From assembly GCF_003605195.1 (NCBI RefSeq), contig NZ_QYOS01000023.1, positions 62,001 to 126,000 on the forward strand: a stretch of 64,000 nucleotides of DNA, in the 5' to 3' direction. A program made the translations under genes and the position numbers. A model generated the notes under the pieces. That model did not search any database. It saw only the letters and a list, made by a program, of their open reading frames with translations, and was not told the DNA's origin. Position 1 is the first letter of the stretch. Each line of letters starts with the position of its first letter. The stretch comes from Aurantiacibacter odishensis. GTDB lineage: Bacteria; Pseudomonadota; Alphaproteobacteria; Sphingomonadales; Sphingomonadaceae. Shown in pieces: positions 47,554 through 55,982 of this stretch.

Positions 47554-47845
47554 GGTTTGTTCCTGCCCGCGGAAGCCGCCGAAAGCCAGTGCAAAGCGCG
47601 CTTTGTCCGCAGCCGGGCCGCTGACCTGGAACACATGGAACACTGTCCAGGAGCAAAAGCCGGCCCTTGCGTCACTCTGGTCGGCGAAAGTGTAACCCTC
47701 GCCCCGGAAAGCGGAACCATTGGCCGGAAAGTGTCAGCAAGTGCGAGGCCGAGTGTCATCATGCCCGCATATTGCAGGCCGCCCCGGCAGTAGGAAAGTT
47801 TCGCTCCACTCGACACGCGCGCACAAATCGACCAAGGCAGGCCCC
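47554..47845. promoter_or_regulatory. Region between ruvA and aroC starts
   Basis: 292 bp shared by two divergent genes. It contains three related short elements, GGCGAAAGTGTAACC, CCGGAAAGCGGAACC and GGCCGGAAAGTGTCAG (about 47681-47738), which look like degenerate direct repeats of a GGAAAGTGT-like unit. A small reading frame runs through it on either strand but lacks start signals. No terminator seen. Confidence 0.35.
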
Positions 47846-48916
47846 ATGAGCTGGAACACTTTCGGACGCGTCTTTCGCTTTACCACCTGGGGGGAAAGCC
47901 ACGGCCCCGCGCTGGGCGTGGTGGTGGACGGGTGCCCACCGGGCATCGCCCTGTCGGAGGCAGACATCCAGCCGTTCATGGACGCGCGCAAGCCCGGCCA
48001 GTCGAAATATACGACGCAACGGCGCGAGGCGGACGAGGTTCGCATCCTCTCCGGCGTGTTCGAGGGGAAGACGACCGGCACGCCGATCAGCCTGATGATC
48101 GAGAACACCGATCAGCGCAGCAAGGACTATTCCGAAGTCGCCAAGGCCTACCGCCCCGGCCACGCGGACTACACCTACGATGCGAAATACGGCTTCCGCG
48201 ACTATCGCGGCGGCGGGCGCTCCAGCGCGCGCGAAACGGCGGCGCGGGTGGCGGCAGGAGCTATCGCCCGCAAGGTGATCCCCGAAGTCGAGATCACCGC
48301 ATGGGTGGAGCAGATCGGCGACGTGGCGCTGGACTATGCACGCTTCGACAAGGGCACGATCCGCTCCAACCCGTTCTTCTGCCCTGACCCCGACACGGTG
48401 ACGCGGTGGGAAGACCTGGTCGACAGCGCGCGCAAGTCGGGCTCTTCACTCGGCGCGCTGGTGACAGCAAGCGCAGAGGGCGTGCCCGCCGGATGGGGCG
48501 CGCCTATCTACGCCAAGCTCGACAGTGAACTCGCCGCCGCAATGATGACGATCAACGCCACCAAGGGCGTGGAGATCGGCGACGGTTTCGCCGCCGTCAC
48601 CAACACCGGCGAGAGCAATGCGGACCCGATGCGCCCCGGCGCTGACGGCACGGTGGAATTCCAGGCGAACCACGCAGGCGGCATCGCGGGCGGCATCTCC
48701 ACCGGCCAGCCCGTCACCTGCCGCGTGGCGTTCAAGCCGACCAGTTCGATCCTGACGCCCGTCGACACGATCACCAGCGAAGGCGAGGCGACGCAGATCC
48801 AGACCAAGGGCCGCCACGACCCCTGCGTGGGCATTCGCGGCGTTCCCGTGGTCGAGGCGATGATGGCGCTGGTGCTGGCGGACCAAAAGCTACTGCACCG
48901 CGCCCAGTGCGCCTAG
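47846..48916 (+). CDS. aroC: Chorismate synthase
   Basis: 356 aa from ATG 47846 (AAGG upstream), giving the canonical start [20 protein letters not shown]. Conserved blocks [27 protein letters not shown] and [20 protein letters not shown]-dependent last step of the shikimate pathway from EPSP to chorismate. It has its own 292-bp upstream region. Confidence 0.97.
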   Translation: MSWNTFGRVFRFTTWGESHGPALGVVVDGCPPGIALSEADIQPFMDARKPGQSKYTTQRREADEVRILSGVFEGKTTGTPISLMIENTDQRSKDYSEVAKAYRPGHADYTYDAKYGFRDYRGGGRSSARETAARVAAGAIARKVIPEVEITAWVEQIGDVALDYARFDKGTIRSNPFFCPDPDTVTRWEDLVDSARKSGSSLGALVTASAEGVPAGWGAPIYAKLDSELAAAMMTINATKGVEIGDGFAAVTNTGESNADPMRPGADGTVEFQANHAGGIAGGISTGQPVTCRVAFKPTSSILTPVDTITSEGEATQIQTKGRHDPCVGIRGVPVVEAMMALVLADQKLLHRAQCA

Positions 48917-48931
48917 CGCGGCGGGCTTGGC

Positions 48932-49381
48932 TCAGGGCCGCGCCTCGAAACCGAATACCGCGTCCTGCGTGATGATCGTCAGCGTGCCGACACCCGGCGT
49001 GACGCGGTAGCCTGTCGCACCCGGAAGGGCGGAAGCGAGCCGCTCTCCGTAGGACGGTTCGGGACACAGCGCGCGGGTTGATGCCACAGGGCCGATATTC
49101 AGATCGCCACTGCCCGCCGAACCGGGATAGGCGCGCCAGTCGGCAGTGCCGCGATTGCAGTCGAGCTGGATATAGAGCGAGCCGTCGGCCTCGAAGTTGA
49201 GAGTATGGCGCTCGCTGAACTGCGGGCGCAGGCGCACGTCCTCGTTATCGTCCATGATCGACACCAGCGCCCATTCGCTGGACACGAGCGCACCCTCGTC
49301 GGGCGAGAGATCGGGGGTCGTGGCACAGGCGGCAAGAGAGCCGGCACCGATGGTCAGACAGAACAGTTTCCGCAATTGCAT
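48932..49381 (-). CDS. META-domain lipoprotein
   Basis: 149 aa from ATG 49381, which has AGGAG 9 nt upstream; the longer open frame is not used. Lipoprotein signal ending AGSLAAC (lipid Cys about residue 19). The mature domain fits the META/HslJ fold: SSEWALVSI at the start, TLNFEADGSLYIQLDCNRGTADW, RALCPEPSYGERLASAL, and a C-terminal LTIITQDAVFGFE strand. META domains are small beta proteins linked to stress or heat-shock responses; function uncertain. Converges with aroC. Confidence 0.87.
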   Translation of the reverse strand: MQLRKLFCLTIGAGSLAACATTPDLSPDEGALVSSEWALVSIMDDNEDVRLRPQFSERHTLNFEADGSLYIQLDCNRGTADWRAYPGSAGSGDLNIGPVASTRALCPEPSYGERLASALPGATGYRVTPGVGTLTIITQDAVFGFEARP

Positions 49382-49593
49382 GATTTTCCAACTCCTTGTC
49401 TTCCGCCGTTTGCGAACGAGAAGGAACGATACTCCAGCATGCGCGCCATGCAACAAGTACTGAACCGCTGCTTCCTTGCACCTAGTCTTTAGGCTAGGGG
49501 TATTGACCCCCTCGATATTGTTGTTGACCATCGCGACTCGGTGAAGGGGTGACCCACTTCTCGTCACCCTGCTTCGCGGGACGGGAGGTTTTT

Positions 49594-50382
49594 ATGACTT
49601 TTTCACGAATTGCAGCATTGAGCCTGGCGAGTGTTTCGACCGCCGCACTGCCGATCGTAGCGGCAGCGGAAGAGGCGCGGCAGCTTGTCGACATCAACGG
49701 CATGTATGCCTCCGAGGCGGAAAGCGCGTTGCGCGGTCGCGGCTTCTCACACGAATCCAGTCATGACAGCCATGCCAACGGCTACACCTACAGCTACTGG
49801 TGGGACCGCGAGGACGACAACTGCGTCGTGGTGGAGGAATACGCCGGCCGGGTGATGACCATCAACGATGCCGAGGATGGCGACTGCGGTCATGGCGGCA
49901 GCGGCGTCGGCACCGCGCTGGCCATCGGGGCGGGTGCCGCGATCCTGGGGGCACTCCTCTCCAGCAAGTCGCACCACCGCGATAACGACGAGGACGACAG
50001 GGGCGAGAACCGCGAGCAGTTCGATGCCGGCTACCGCGACGGCCTCTACAACTATCCCTACCATAACAACAGCCGCAACGATTCCTACGCGCGCGGGTAT
50101 TCGGCGGGCGTGGACGAACGGCAGGGGAACCGCCGTCACCATGCGAATCGTGGCGGCTATCATCCGGCTGTCAGCTTCGGCGATCTTCAGGGCGCCCGTG
50201 CCGCCGGTGCGATGAGCGAGATCGAACGGCGCGGGTTCGAGCAGGTGGACAACTTCACCTCTGGCAACACGCGCTACTCGATCCAGTGGAACGACGACAC
50301 GCGCCAGTGCCTGCAGATGACCATTGCGGACGGACACATCTACGACATCCGCGACATCCAGACCCATCCGCAGTGCCGATAG
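49594..50382 (+). CDS. Secreted protein with two related domains, unknown function
   Basis: 262 aa from ATG 49594, 6-7 nt after GGGAGG. Signal peptide [25 protein letters not shown]. The mature protein has an N-terminal domain (about 30-105), a Gly/Ala-rich hydrophobic segment ([20 protein letters not shown]), a charged low-complexity middle with Asp/Arg/Tyr/Asn, and a C-terminal domain (about 190-262) similar to the first. Both domains read 'xxAxSxxxxRGF...Y...W..DxxxC......G....I.D...C'. No family recognised. Confidence 0.8.
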   Translation: MTFSRIAALSLASVSTAALPIVAAAEEARQLVDINGMYASEAESALRGRGFSHESSHDSHANGYTYSYWWDREDDNCVVVEEYAGRVMTINDAEDGDCGHGGSGVGTALAIGAGAAILGALLSSKSHHRDNDEDDRGENREQFDAGYRDGLYNYPYHNNSRNDSYARGYSAGVDERQGNRRHHANRGGYHPAVSFGDLQGARAAGAMSEIERRGFEQVDNFTSGNTRYSIQWNDDTRQCLQMTIADGHIYDIRDIQTHPQCR

Positions 50383-50392
50383 GGAGCTTGTC

Positions 50393-51073
50393 ATGCGTAG
50401 ACTGATACTGGCGGGAGCACTGTGCGCACTCCCCCTCGCGGCCTGCGGCGGCGAAGCTGCCGAAGGCGACACGATGGCCGAGGGCGAGGCGGACGAATTC
50501 CTCTGGCCCGAAAGCGTGGCGGCCTTCGGGGAAGGCTATCCCGAAGCCGGCGATCCCTGCCGACGCCTGGGCGAAAGCGCGGCGACTTCGAACTGGCTCG
50601 ATGCCAGCGCCATGCTGGTGGGCTGCCCCACAGCCGAGCAGGCAGGCCAACTTGGCGGAGAGATCGTCGACGAGGTCGATGGCGTGACGCTGGTCTCGAT
50701 CCCCATGGGAGACGAGAATGCTGGCATGCAATCACCCGTGGAAAGCGAGGATGCCCTCGTCGCGGGTACGAATTACAACGCCACCACGATCCTTTCCTGC
50801 GGCTTCGACGGCGGCCCGCCGACCCAGAGCTGCAACGCGGGGATAGTCCGCAACTGGGGAGAGGACGGCACGCACCTGATCGAGGTCGAGAAGCCGGACG
50901 GGCGCAAGCGCGCCATATTCCTCAATGGAACCGAGCCATATGGCGCCGACAGTGCGCAGGCCGATGGTTCCGCCGGCTGGGATTTCGAGACTTCGCGTGA
51001 CGGTGACAGGGTAACGATCAGCTACGGCCCTGAAACCTACGTCATCGTCGATGCGATGGTCACGGGCGGCTGA
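50393..51073 (+). CDS. Lipoprotein, unknown function
   Basis: 226 aa from ATG 50393, preceded by AGGGAG 7 nt upstream and 10 bp after the previous gene. Lipoprotein signal [18 protein letters not shown]. The mature part is acidic with five further cysteines, including [18 protein letters not shown], and ends in a beta-rich segment ([18 protein letters not shown]). Probably co-transcribed with the two-domain secreted protein. No family recognised. Confidence 0.8.
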   Translation: MRRLILAGALCALPLAACGGEAAEGDTMAEGEADEFLWPESVAAFGEGYPEAGDPCRRLGESAATSNWLDASAMLVGCPTAEQAGQLGGEIVDEVDGVTLVSIPMGDENAGMQSPVESEDALVAGTNYNATTILSCGFDGGPPTQSCNAGIVRNWGEDGTHLIEVEKPDGRKRAIFLNGTEPYGADSAQADGSAGWDFETSRDGDRVTISYGPETYVIVDAMVTGG

Positions 51074-51132
51074 AGAATGTCGGGGCGGGTGCCGCGCGGG
51101 GCGTCCGCCCTCTCACGCTGCAGCGAATTGCG

Positions 51133-51375
51133 TCACGAAAAGCGCTTCCAGATCGCGTAGAGGATGGCGGCGTTCACCAGCGGCGCCAGAATGGCGACGG
51201 CGGCATTGGCGAAGCCTGCGCGGTCGGCCAGGATATTCCAGGGCAGCCCCAGCGGCAGCAGGAACACGGCGGAAAGCGGGTCCCGCTCCTGGCCAAACCA
51301 GCCGAACGTTCCGATCGCCAGCAACAGCAGCGCAATCGCGTAGAGAGCGACGAAAATGATCAGGACCCATTTCAT
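51133..51375 (-). CDS. Small two-span membrane protein
   Basis: 80 aa from ATG 51375 (MKWVLIIFVALYAIALLLLAIGTF). Two hydrophobic helices: the first at the N-terminus, the second near residue 57-72 (AAVAILAPLVNAAILYAIW), separated by a loop with FGQERDPLSAVFLLPLGLPW. No family recognised. Its start codon overlaps the opposite-strand start of the next gene within a CATG sequence. Confidence 0.65.
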   Translation of the reverse strand: MKWVLIIFVALYAIALLLLAIGTFGWFGQERDPLSAVFLLPLGLPWNILADRAGFANAAVAILAPLVNAAILYAIWKRFS

Positions 51376-51928
51376 GGCAAGCGACACCCCCCGATTGCCT
51401 ATCCGATCCGGTGCAGTAGTCTTGTCCCTTTGCGCCCTGTTGTCCAGCATGGGCGCGGCTGCGCAGGAGGGCGTCGAGGCGGCGCCGCCGCCCGCGCCGG
51501 ACTGGGACACGATCGCTTTCGAGGTTAAAAGCTGGGGCGCGCCGCGGTGGCGCTGGCAATACACGCCCCAGTATGGCGGGGTATGGATCGAGGCGGTGAG
51601 CGAGGACGGCGCCGCGCTGGGCGACTACACTCTCGAATTCCACCCGCTTGAGGCGGCCGCCGAACGGTACATCGCGCTGGAGAACATCATGCGGCAATTG
51701 CCCGATCCCGCGCCCGACAGCGCCGAGTGCGAACAGATGATGACCGACATGGCCTATGGCACCGTCCGCCTGACGCGCGCCGCCACGACGACCGAGATCG
51801 CCTGGAATTCCGGTTGCATGGACGAAGACTATGCCGCGTTTCTCGGCCTGCTGCGGGAGGCCGACCAGATGGTGAGCGAATGGGGCCGGGCGGCGCCGGT
51901 ATCGCGCACGGAGCCTGCGCCCCGGTAG
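51374..51928 (+). CDS. Secreted hypothetical protein
   Basis: 184 aa from ATG 51374; an upstream ATG at 51356 lies deeper inside the opposite-strand gene. A signal peptide ending SMGAAAQ is followed by a mature domain with SWGAPRWRWQYTPQYGGVW, two Cys (AECEQMM and SGCMDED) that could pair, and TTTEIAWNSGC. No family recognised. It faces away from the 80-aa membrane protein with overlapping start codons. Confidence 0.75.
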   Translation: MASDTPRLPIRSGAVVLSLCALLSSMGAAAQEGVEAAPPPAPDWDTIAFEVKSWGAPRWRWQYTPQYGGVWIEAVSEDGAALGDYTLEFHPLEAAAERYIALENIMRQLPDPAPDSAECEQMMTDMAYGTVRLTRAATTTEIAWNSGCMDEDYAAFLGLLREADQMVSEWGRAAPVSRTEPAPR

Positions 51929-51973
51929 ATTGGCAGCTTGGCAAGGGTGGTCTCACCACCTAGTTGCTGATCG

Positions 51974-53242
51974 ATGTTGCAGGCCCTTTTCCAACCCGAG
52001 TTTGCCATGCTGCTGACCGGCCTGCTGCTGGTGCTGACGGTATTTGCGGGCCTGGTAACTTCGCGCATCGGCTTTCCCGCCATCGTCGGTTTCCTCGGCC
52101 TCGGCATCCTTGCGGGCGTCGAGGGGCCGGGCGGGATCGTTTTCGACGACTATCTGCTGACGCAGGGCGTTGGCATGGTGTGCCTTGCCTTCATTCTGTT
52201 TTCGGGCGGGCTGGACACCAACTGGCGCGCCGTGCGCCCGATGCTGGGCCCGGCGCTGGTGCTGGCGACGTTCGGCGTGGGGATTACCGCAGGCGTGGTG
52301 GCACTGGCAGCGATCTGGCTGCTCAATTTCGCGCCGTTGCAGGCCTTCCTGCTCGGCGCGGTGGTGGCCTCCACCGATGCGGCGGCGGTGTTCTCCGTCC
52401 TGCGGTCGAGCGATCTCGACATTCAGGACGACGTGCCCGCGCTGCTGGAGCTTGAATCCGGGTCCAACGACCCGATGGCGATCTTCCTCGTCACCGCGCT
52501 CCTCACCTTCACCGCCGCGACGCAGCCCGCGCCGCTGTCCCTGCTGCCGGAATTCGGCCAGCAGATGGTGGTCGGCGCGCTGGTGGGCCTCGCCATAGGT
52601 TTCCTGTTCCCCGAGATGCTCAAACGCATGAGCCTGCGCCAGGGCGGCCTTGCCTTCGTGGTGTCCATCGCTGCTGCGCTGCTCGCTTTCGGCGCGGCGA
52701 GCCTGCTGGGCGGCAACGGCTTCCTTGCCGTCTACGTCGCGGGCGTTCTCGCGGGCACGCGTACCTTTGCCGCAAAGCCTATCGTGCGAACGTTTCAGGA
52801 TGGTCTCGCCTGGCTGGCGCAGGTCGTGATGTTCCTGACGCTGGGGCTGCTCCTCACCCCCTCCAACCTCCTGCCGATCATGGGCGCGGGACTGGCGGTG
52901 ACGGTTGTGCTGATCCTTGTCGCCCGCCCGCTGGCGGTGTTCGCCTGCCTGCTGCCCTTCCGCCGTTTCAGCGCCCGCACGATGCTGTTCGTATCGTGGG
53001 CGGGCCTGCGCGGCGCGGTGCCGATCGTGCTCGCCATCTTCCCCATCGTGGCAGGGGTGGAAGGCGCCTTCGCCATCTTCAACGTGGTGTTCTTCGTGGT
53101 GCTGGTATCCAGCGTGATCCAGGGGCCGAGCATCAACCGGATCGCCAAGTGGCTGCATATCGGGGAGAAGCCGAAGGACGACCCCAACGGCGCGCCAGCG
53201 GCGAGCCGCAAGGGCGAAGGCCCGCCCGCAGCGGGCGCGTAG
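51974..53242 (+). CDS. CPA1-type K+(Na+)/H+ antiporter
   Basis: 422 aa with about 12 membrane segments. CPA1 signatures: GVGMVCLAFILFSGGLDTNW in helix 3-4, GAVVASTDAAAVFSVLRS (conserved Asp pair region), ESGSNDPMAIFLVTALL (catalytic ND) and VSWAGLRGAVPIVLAIFP. It resembles the membrane half of NhaP2/CvrA potassium/proton antiporters but ends about 150 residues early, lacking the cytosolic TrkA-C/RCK part. Start ATG 51974. Confidence 0.9.
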   Translation: MLQALFQPEFAMLLTGLLLVLTVFAGLVTSRIGFPAIVGFLGLGILAGVEGPGGIVFDDYLLTQGVGMVCLAFILFSGGLDTNWRAVRPMLGPALVLATFGVGITAGVVALAAIWLLNFAPLQAFLLGAVVASTDAAAVFSVLRSSDLDIQDDVPALLELESGSNDPMAIFLVTALLTFTAATQPAPLSLLPEFGQQMVVGALVGLAIGFLFPEMLKRMSLRQGGLAFVVSIAAALLAFGAASLLGGNGFLAVYVAGVLAGTRTFAAKPIVRTFQDGLAWLAQVVMFLTLGLLLTPSNLLPIMGAGLAVTVVLILVARPLAVFACLLPFRRFSARTMLFVSWAGLRGAVPIVLAIFPIVAGVEGAFAIFNVVFFVVLVSSVIQGPSINRIAKWLHIGEKPKDDPNGAPAASRKGEGPPAAGA

Positions 53243-53459
53243 CGAAGCGGAGCGCGTCTAGCGAGGATGAAGCCGCGGAGGCGGCTTAGCAAAGCGATCA
53301 TGCAAAAATTGCAACACCTGTTGCACTTTTCGAAACTTGCCGCCGAATGATCGATTATTTCGATGTTAGCAATCGCACAAAATCGCTTTTTCGCATCGCA
53401 ACAATCCCTAACTGGAGCGTTGAATTCACAAACGCACACAACCGAAAGGGATTACAGCA
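53243..53459 (+). promoter_or_regulatory. ahpC upstream region with hairpin and candidate peroxide-regulator site
   Basis: 217 bp. Near the start, AAGCCGC (53270-53276) pairs with GCGGCTT (53281-53287) across a 4-nt loop, which could terminate the upstream antiporter transcript. Further on, TGATCGA (53348-53354) overlaps a spaced series GAT-N6-GAT-N7-ATC-N7-ATC (about 53353-53384), which resembles an OxyR-like array but is not an exact match to the enteric consensus. ahpC starts at 53460. Confidence 0.4.
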
Positions 53460-54026
53460 ATGGGTATCATTGGCAGCCAGATCAAACCGTTCAAGGCCAC
53501 CGCATTCCAGGCCGGCAAGGACTTCTTCGACGTTACCGACGAAGACCTGAAGGGCAAGTGGAGCGTGTTCTTCTTCTACCCGGCGGACTTCACGTTCGTG
53601 TGCCCGACCGAGCTGGAAGACATGGGCGAAAAGTACGCCATGCTGCAGGACATGGGCGTCGAAGTCTATGCCGTCAGCACCGACACGCACTTCAGCCACA
53701 AGGCATGGCACGACACGTCCGACAAGATCGGCAAGCTGAAGTTCCCGTTCCTCGGCGACCAGTTGCACACCCTGTCGAAGAACTTCGACGTGCTGCGCGA
53801 GGAAATGGGTCTGGCCGACCGCGCCACCTTCGTGGTCGATCCGGACGGCGTGATCCAGATCATGGAAATCACCTGCGAAGGCGTTGGCCGCAATGCCAAC
53901 GAACTGACCCGCAAGATCAAGGCCGCACAGTACGTTCGCGAGAACCCCGGCCAGGTCTGCCCGGCCGCGTGGGAAGAAGGTAGCGACACACTGGCTCCCT
54001 CGCTCGACCTCGTCGGCAAGATCTAA
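53460..54026 (+). CDS. ahpC: Alkyl hydroperoxide reductase subunit C (peroxiredoxin)
   Basis: 188 aa. Typical 2-Cys peroxiredoxin: peroxidatic C48 in DFTFVCPTE and resolving C167 in GQVCPAAW; start ATG 53460. It reduces H2O2 and organic peroxides and is regenerated by AhpF encoded 159 bp downstream. The gap between the two genes contains two strong hairpins. Confidence 0.97.
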   Translation: MGIIGSQIKPFKATAFQAGKDFFDVTDEDLKGKWSVFFFYPADFTFVCPTELEDMGEKYAMLQDMGVEVYAVSTDTHFSHKAWHDTSDKIGKLKFPFLGDQLHTLSKNFDVLREEMGLADRATFVVDPDGVIQIMEITCEGVGRNANELTRKIKAAQYVRENPGQVCPAAWEEGSDTLAPSLDLVGKI

Positions 54027-54038
54027 GCACGACCCGAT

Positions 54039-54070
54039 TGCGGGCAGGTCGGTTCCCCCGCCTGCCCGCA
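54039..54070 (+). terminator. Hairpin 1 between ahpC and ahpF
   Basis: TGCGGGCAGG (54039-54048) and CCTGCCCGCA (54061-54070) form a perfect 10-bp stem with a 12-nt loop, 12 nt after the ahpC stop, followed by TCCTTCC. It may terminate or attenuate transcription, or protect the ahpC mRNA 3' end. Confidence 0.6.
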
Positions 54071-54107
54071 TCCTTCCCGAACCACTAACCTGGCTCGGGT
54101 CGCGAAG

Positions 54108-54149
54108 AGGCCCGGAGCATTCCCCCCCCCTCCCCCCTGCTCCGGGCCT
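54108..54149 (+). terminator. Hairpin 2 between ahpC and ahpF with C-rich loop
   Basis: AGGCCCGGAGCA (54108-54119) and TGCTCCGGGCCT (54138-54149) form a perfect 12-bp stem. The loop is 18 nt of almost pure C (TTC9 TC6 type). No T-tract follows, so it is not a standard intrinsic terminator; attenuation or mRNA processing is possible. Confidence 0.55.
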
Positions 54150-54185
54150 CCAACGTTTCAACCATCCCCTTCGAAGGAGACACCA

Positions 54186-55775
54186 ATGCTCGACGCTACG
54201 ATGACGCAGCAGCTCAAGGCCTATCTTGAGAACTTGCGCGAGCCGATCGAACTCGTCGCCTCGCTGGGCGATGACGACAAAAGCCACCAGACCCGCGAGC
54301 TGCTGGAAGAGATTTCCGCGCTTAGTGACAAGGTCTCTGCCAGCTTCGACGGCACCGACGACCGCCGCCCCAGCTTCATCATCCGCCGTGCCAGCGACGC
54401 CACCAAGTGGGTGCGCTTCGCCGGCCTGCCGATGGGGCACGAATTCACCTCGCTGGTGCTGGCCCTGCTGTGGGCCGGCGGCCACCCGCCCAAGGTGGAG
54501 CAGGAGGTGATCGACCAGATCGCCGCGCTGGAGGAAGATCTCGAGTTCGAGATGTACTTCTCCCTCTCCTGCCACAACTGCCCGGACGTGGTGCAGGCCC
54601 TCACCCTGATGGCGCTGGTGAACCCGCGCATCACCGCAACGCTGATCGAGGGCGGCACCTTCAAGGATGAGGTCGACGCGCGCGACGTGATGGCCGTGCC
54701 CGCGACCTTCCTTAACGGTCAGCCGTTCTACAACGGCAAGATGAGCCTGGAGGAAGTGCTGGCCAAGGTCGACACCGGCGCCAGCGACAAGGCCGCGGCC
54801 AAGCTTTCCGCCAAGGACCCGTTCGAGGTGCTGGTTGTGGGCGGCGGGCCCGGCGGCGTGGCTGCTTCCATTTACACCGCGCGCAAGGGCTTTAGCACCG
54901 GCATCGCGGCTGAACGCTTCGGCGGCCAGCTGAACGATACGCTGGGCATCGAGAATCTGCCGGGTACCGAGTACACCGAAGGTCCGAAGCTGACGGCGGA
55001 CCTGGAACGCCAGGTGAAGGCGCAGGAATCCATCGACCTGATGAACCTCGCCACGGCAAAGCGCCTGGTCCCGGCGGACCGCCCCGGCGGCATGCACGAA
55101 CTGCACCTGGAAAACGGCGGCGTGCTGAAGGCGCGCAGCCTGATCCTCTCCACCGGTGCCCGCTGGCGTGCACTCGGCGTGCCGGGAGAACAGGAATACC
55201 GCAACAAGGGCGTGGCCTATTGCCCGCACTGTGACGGCCCGCTGTTCAAGCGCAAGCGCGTGGCCGTAATAGGCGGCGGCAATTCCGGCGTGGAAGCCGC
55301 GATCGACCTTGCGGGCATCGTGGGCCACGTGACGCTGGTGGAATTCGACACGAAGCTGCGCGCCGACCAGGTATTGCAGGACAAGCTTCGCTCGATGAAG
55401 AACGTCGACATTCTCGTGAACGCACAGACGACCGAGATCACCGGCGCCGACGGCAAGGTGAACGCACTTGTCTACAAGGACCGTGCGAGCGGTGACGAGC
55501 AGACCGTCGATCTCGAAGGGGTGTTCGTGCAGATCGGCCTTGTCCCCAATACCGAGTGGCTGGCGGACAGCGGTATCGAACTCTCTCAGCACGGCGAAGT
55601 CGTGATCGATTCCAAGGGTGCGACCAACCTGCCCGGCGTTTTTGCCGCGGGCGATTGCACCACCGTGCCCTACAAGCAGATCGTGGTTGCGATGGGCGCA
55701 GGTTCCAAGGCGGCGCTCTCCGCCTTCGATTACCTGATCCGCAACGAGACCGTCGAGGAACTCGTCGCGGCCTGA
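54186..55775 (+). CDS. ahpF: Alkyl hydroperoxide reductase subunit F
   Basis: 529 aa; AAGGAG precedes ATG 54186. The N-terminal tandem thioredoxin-fold domain carries the relay disulfide C129-HN-C132. The thioredoxin-reductase-like part has FAD motif [19 protein letters not shown], redox disulfide C346-PH-C349 (YCPHCDG) and NAD(P)H motif [15 protein letters not shown]. It transfers electrons from NADH to AhpC. Length and layout are canonical. Confidence 0.97.
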   Translation: MLDATMTQQLKAYLENLREPIELVASLGDDDKSHQTRELLEEISALSDKVSASFDGTDDRRPSFIIRRASDATKWVRFAGLPMGHEFTSLVLALLWAGGHPPKVEQEVIDQIAALEEDLEFEMYFSLSCHNCPDVVQALTLMALVNPRITATLIEGGTFKDEVDARDVMAVPATFLNGQPFYNGKMSLEEVLAKVDTGASDKAAAKLSAKDPFEVLVVGGGPGGVAASIYTARKGFSTGIAAERFGGQLNDTLGIENLPGTEYTEGPKLTADLERQVKAQESIDLMNLATAKRLVPADRPGGMHELHLENGGVLKARSLILSTGARWRALGVPGEQEYRNKGVAYCPHCDGPLFKRKRVAVIGGGNSGVEAAIDLAGIVGHVTLVEFDTKLRADQVLQDKLRSMKNVDILVNAQTTEITGADGKVNALVYKDRASGDEQTVDLEGVFVQIGLVPNTEWLADSGIELSQHGEVVIDSKGATNLPGVFAAGDCTTVPYKQIVVAMGAGSKAALSAFDYLIRNETVEELVAA

Positions 55776-55806
55776 TCGCAGCGCCACAAACCTGACACGA
55801 CCCGGA

Positions 55807-55833
55807 CCCGTCGCTGCCACCCGCAGCGGCGGG
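55807..55833 (+). terminator. Hairpin after ahpF
   Basis: CCCGTCGCTGC (55807-55817) pairs with GCAGCGGCGGG (55823-55833) with one mismatch and a 5-nt loop, 32 nt after the ahpF stop. No strong T-tract; a likely 3' end for the ahp transcript. Confidence 0.5.
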
Positions 55834-55884
55834 GCCATTCGTATCGGTGTCCTCCTGCAACGGCCCGTCGCGTGAACGCCAAAA

Positions 55885-55932
55885 CCGATCAATAACTGCC
55901 AACTTATCAATTAGACCTATTAGGGGATCAGG
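55885..55932 (+). promoter_or_regulatory. Candidate control element upstream of katG
   Basis: The 150-bp AT-richer stretch before katG contains CCGATCAA (55885-55892), the reverse complement of the TTGATCGG element found twice upstream of the next catalase gene, then the ATAGG-like inverted elements CTTATCAATTAG and ACCTATTAG (55903-55923). These resemble LysR/OxyR-type half-sites but do not match a consensus exactly. katG starts 50 nt later with a strong GAGAGGAGAG ribosome-binding region. Confidence 0.35.
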
Positions 55933-55982
55933 CGCATCTTCCTCGCATTGAAGAATCGAACATCTGCGAGAGGAGAGACAAG

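Noticed and set aside
53355-55910. 851-aa minus-strand open frame across ahpC and ahpF
   Set aside because: Antisense to two intact, well-recognised genes; no start signal and no family features.
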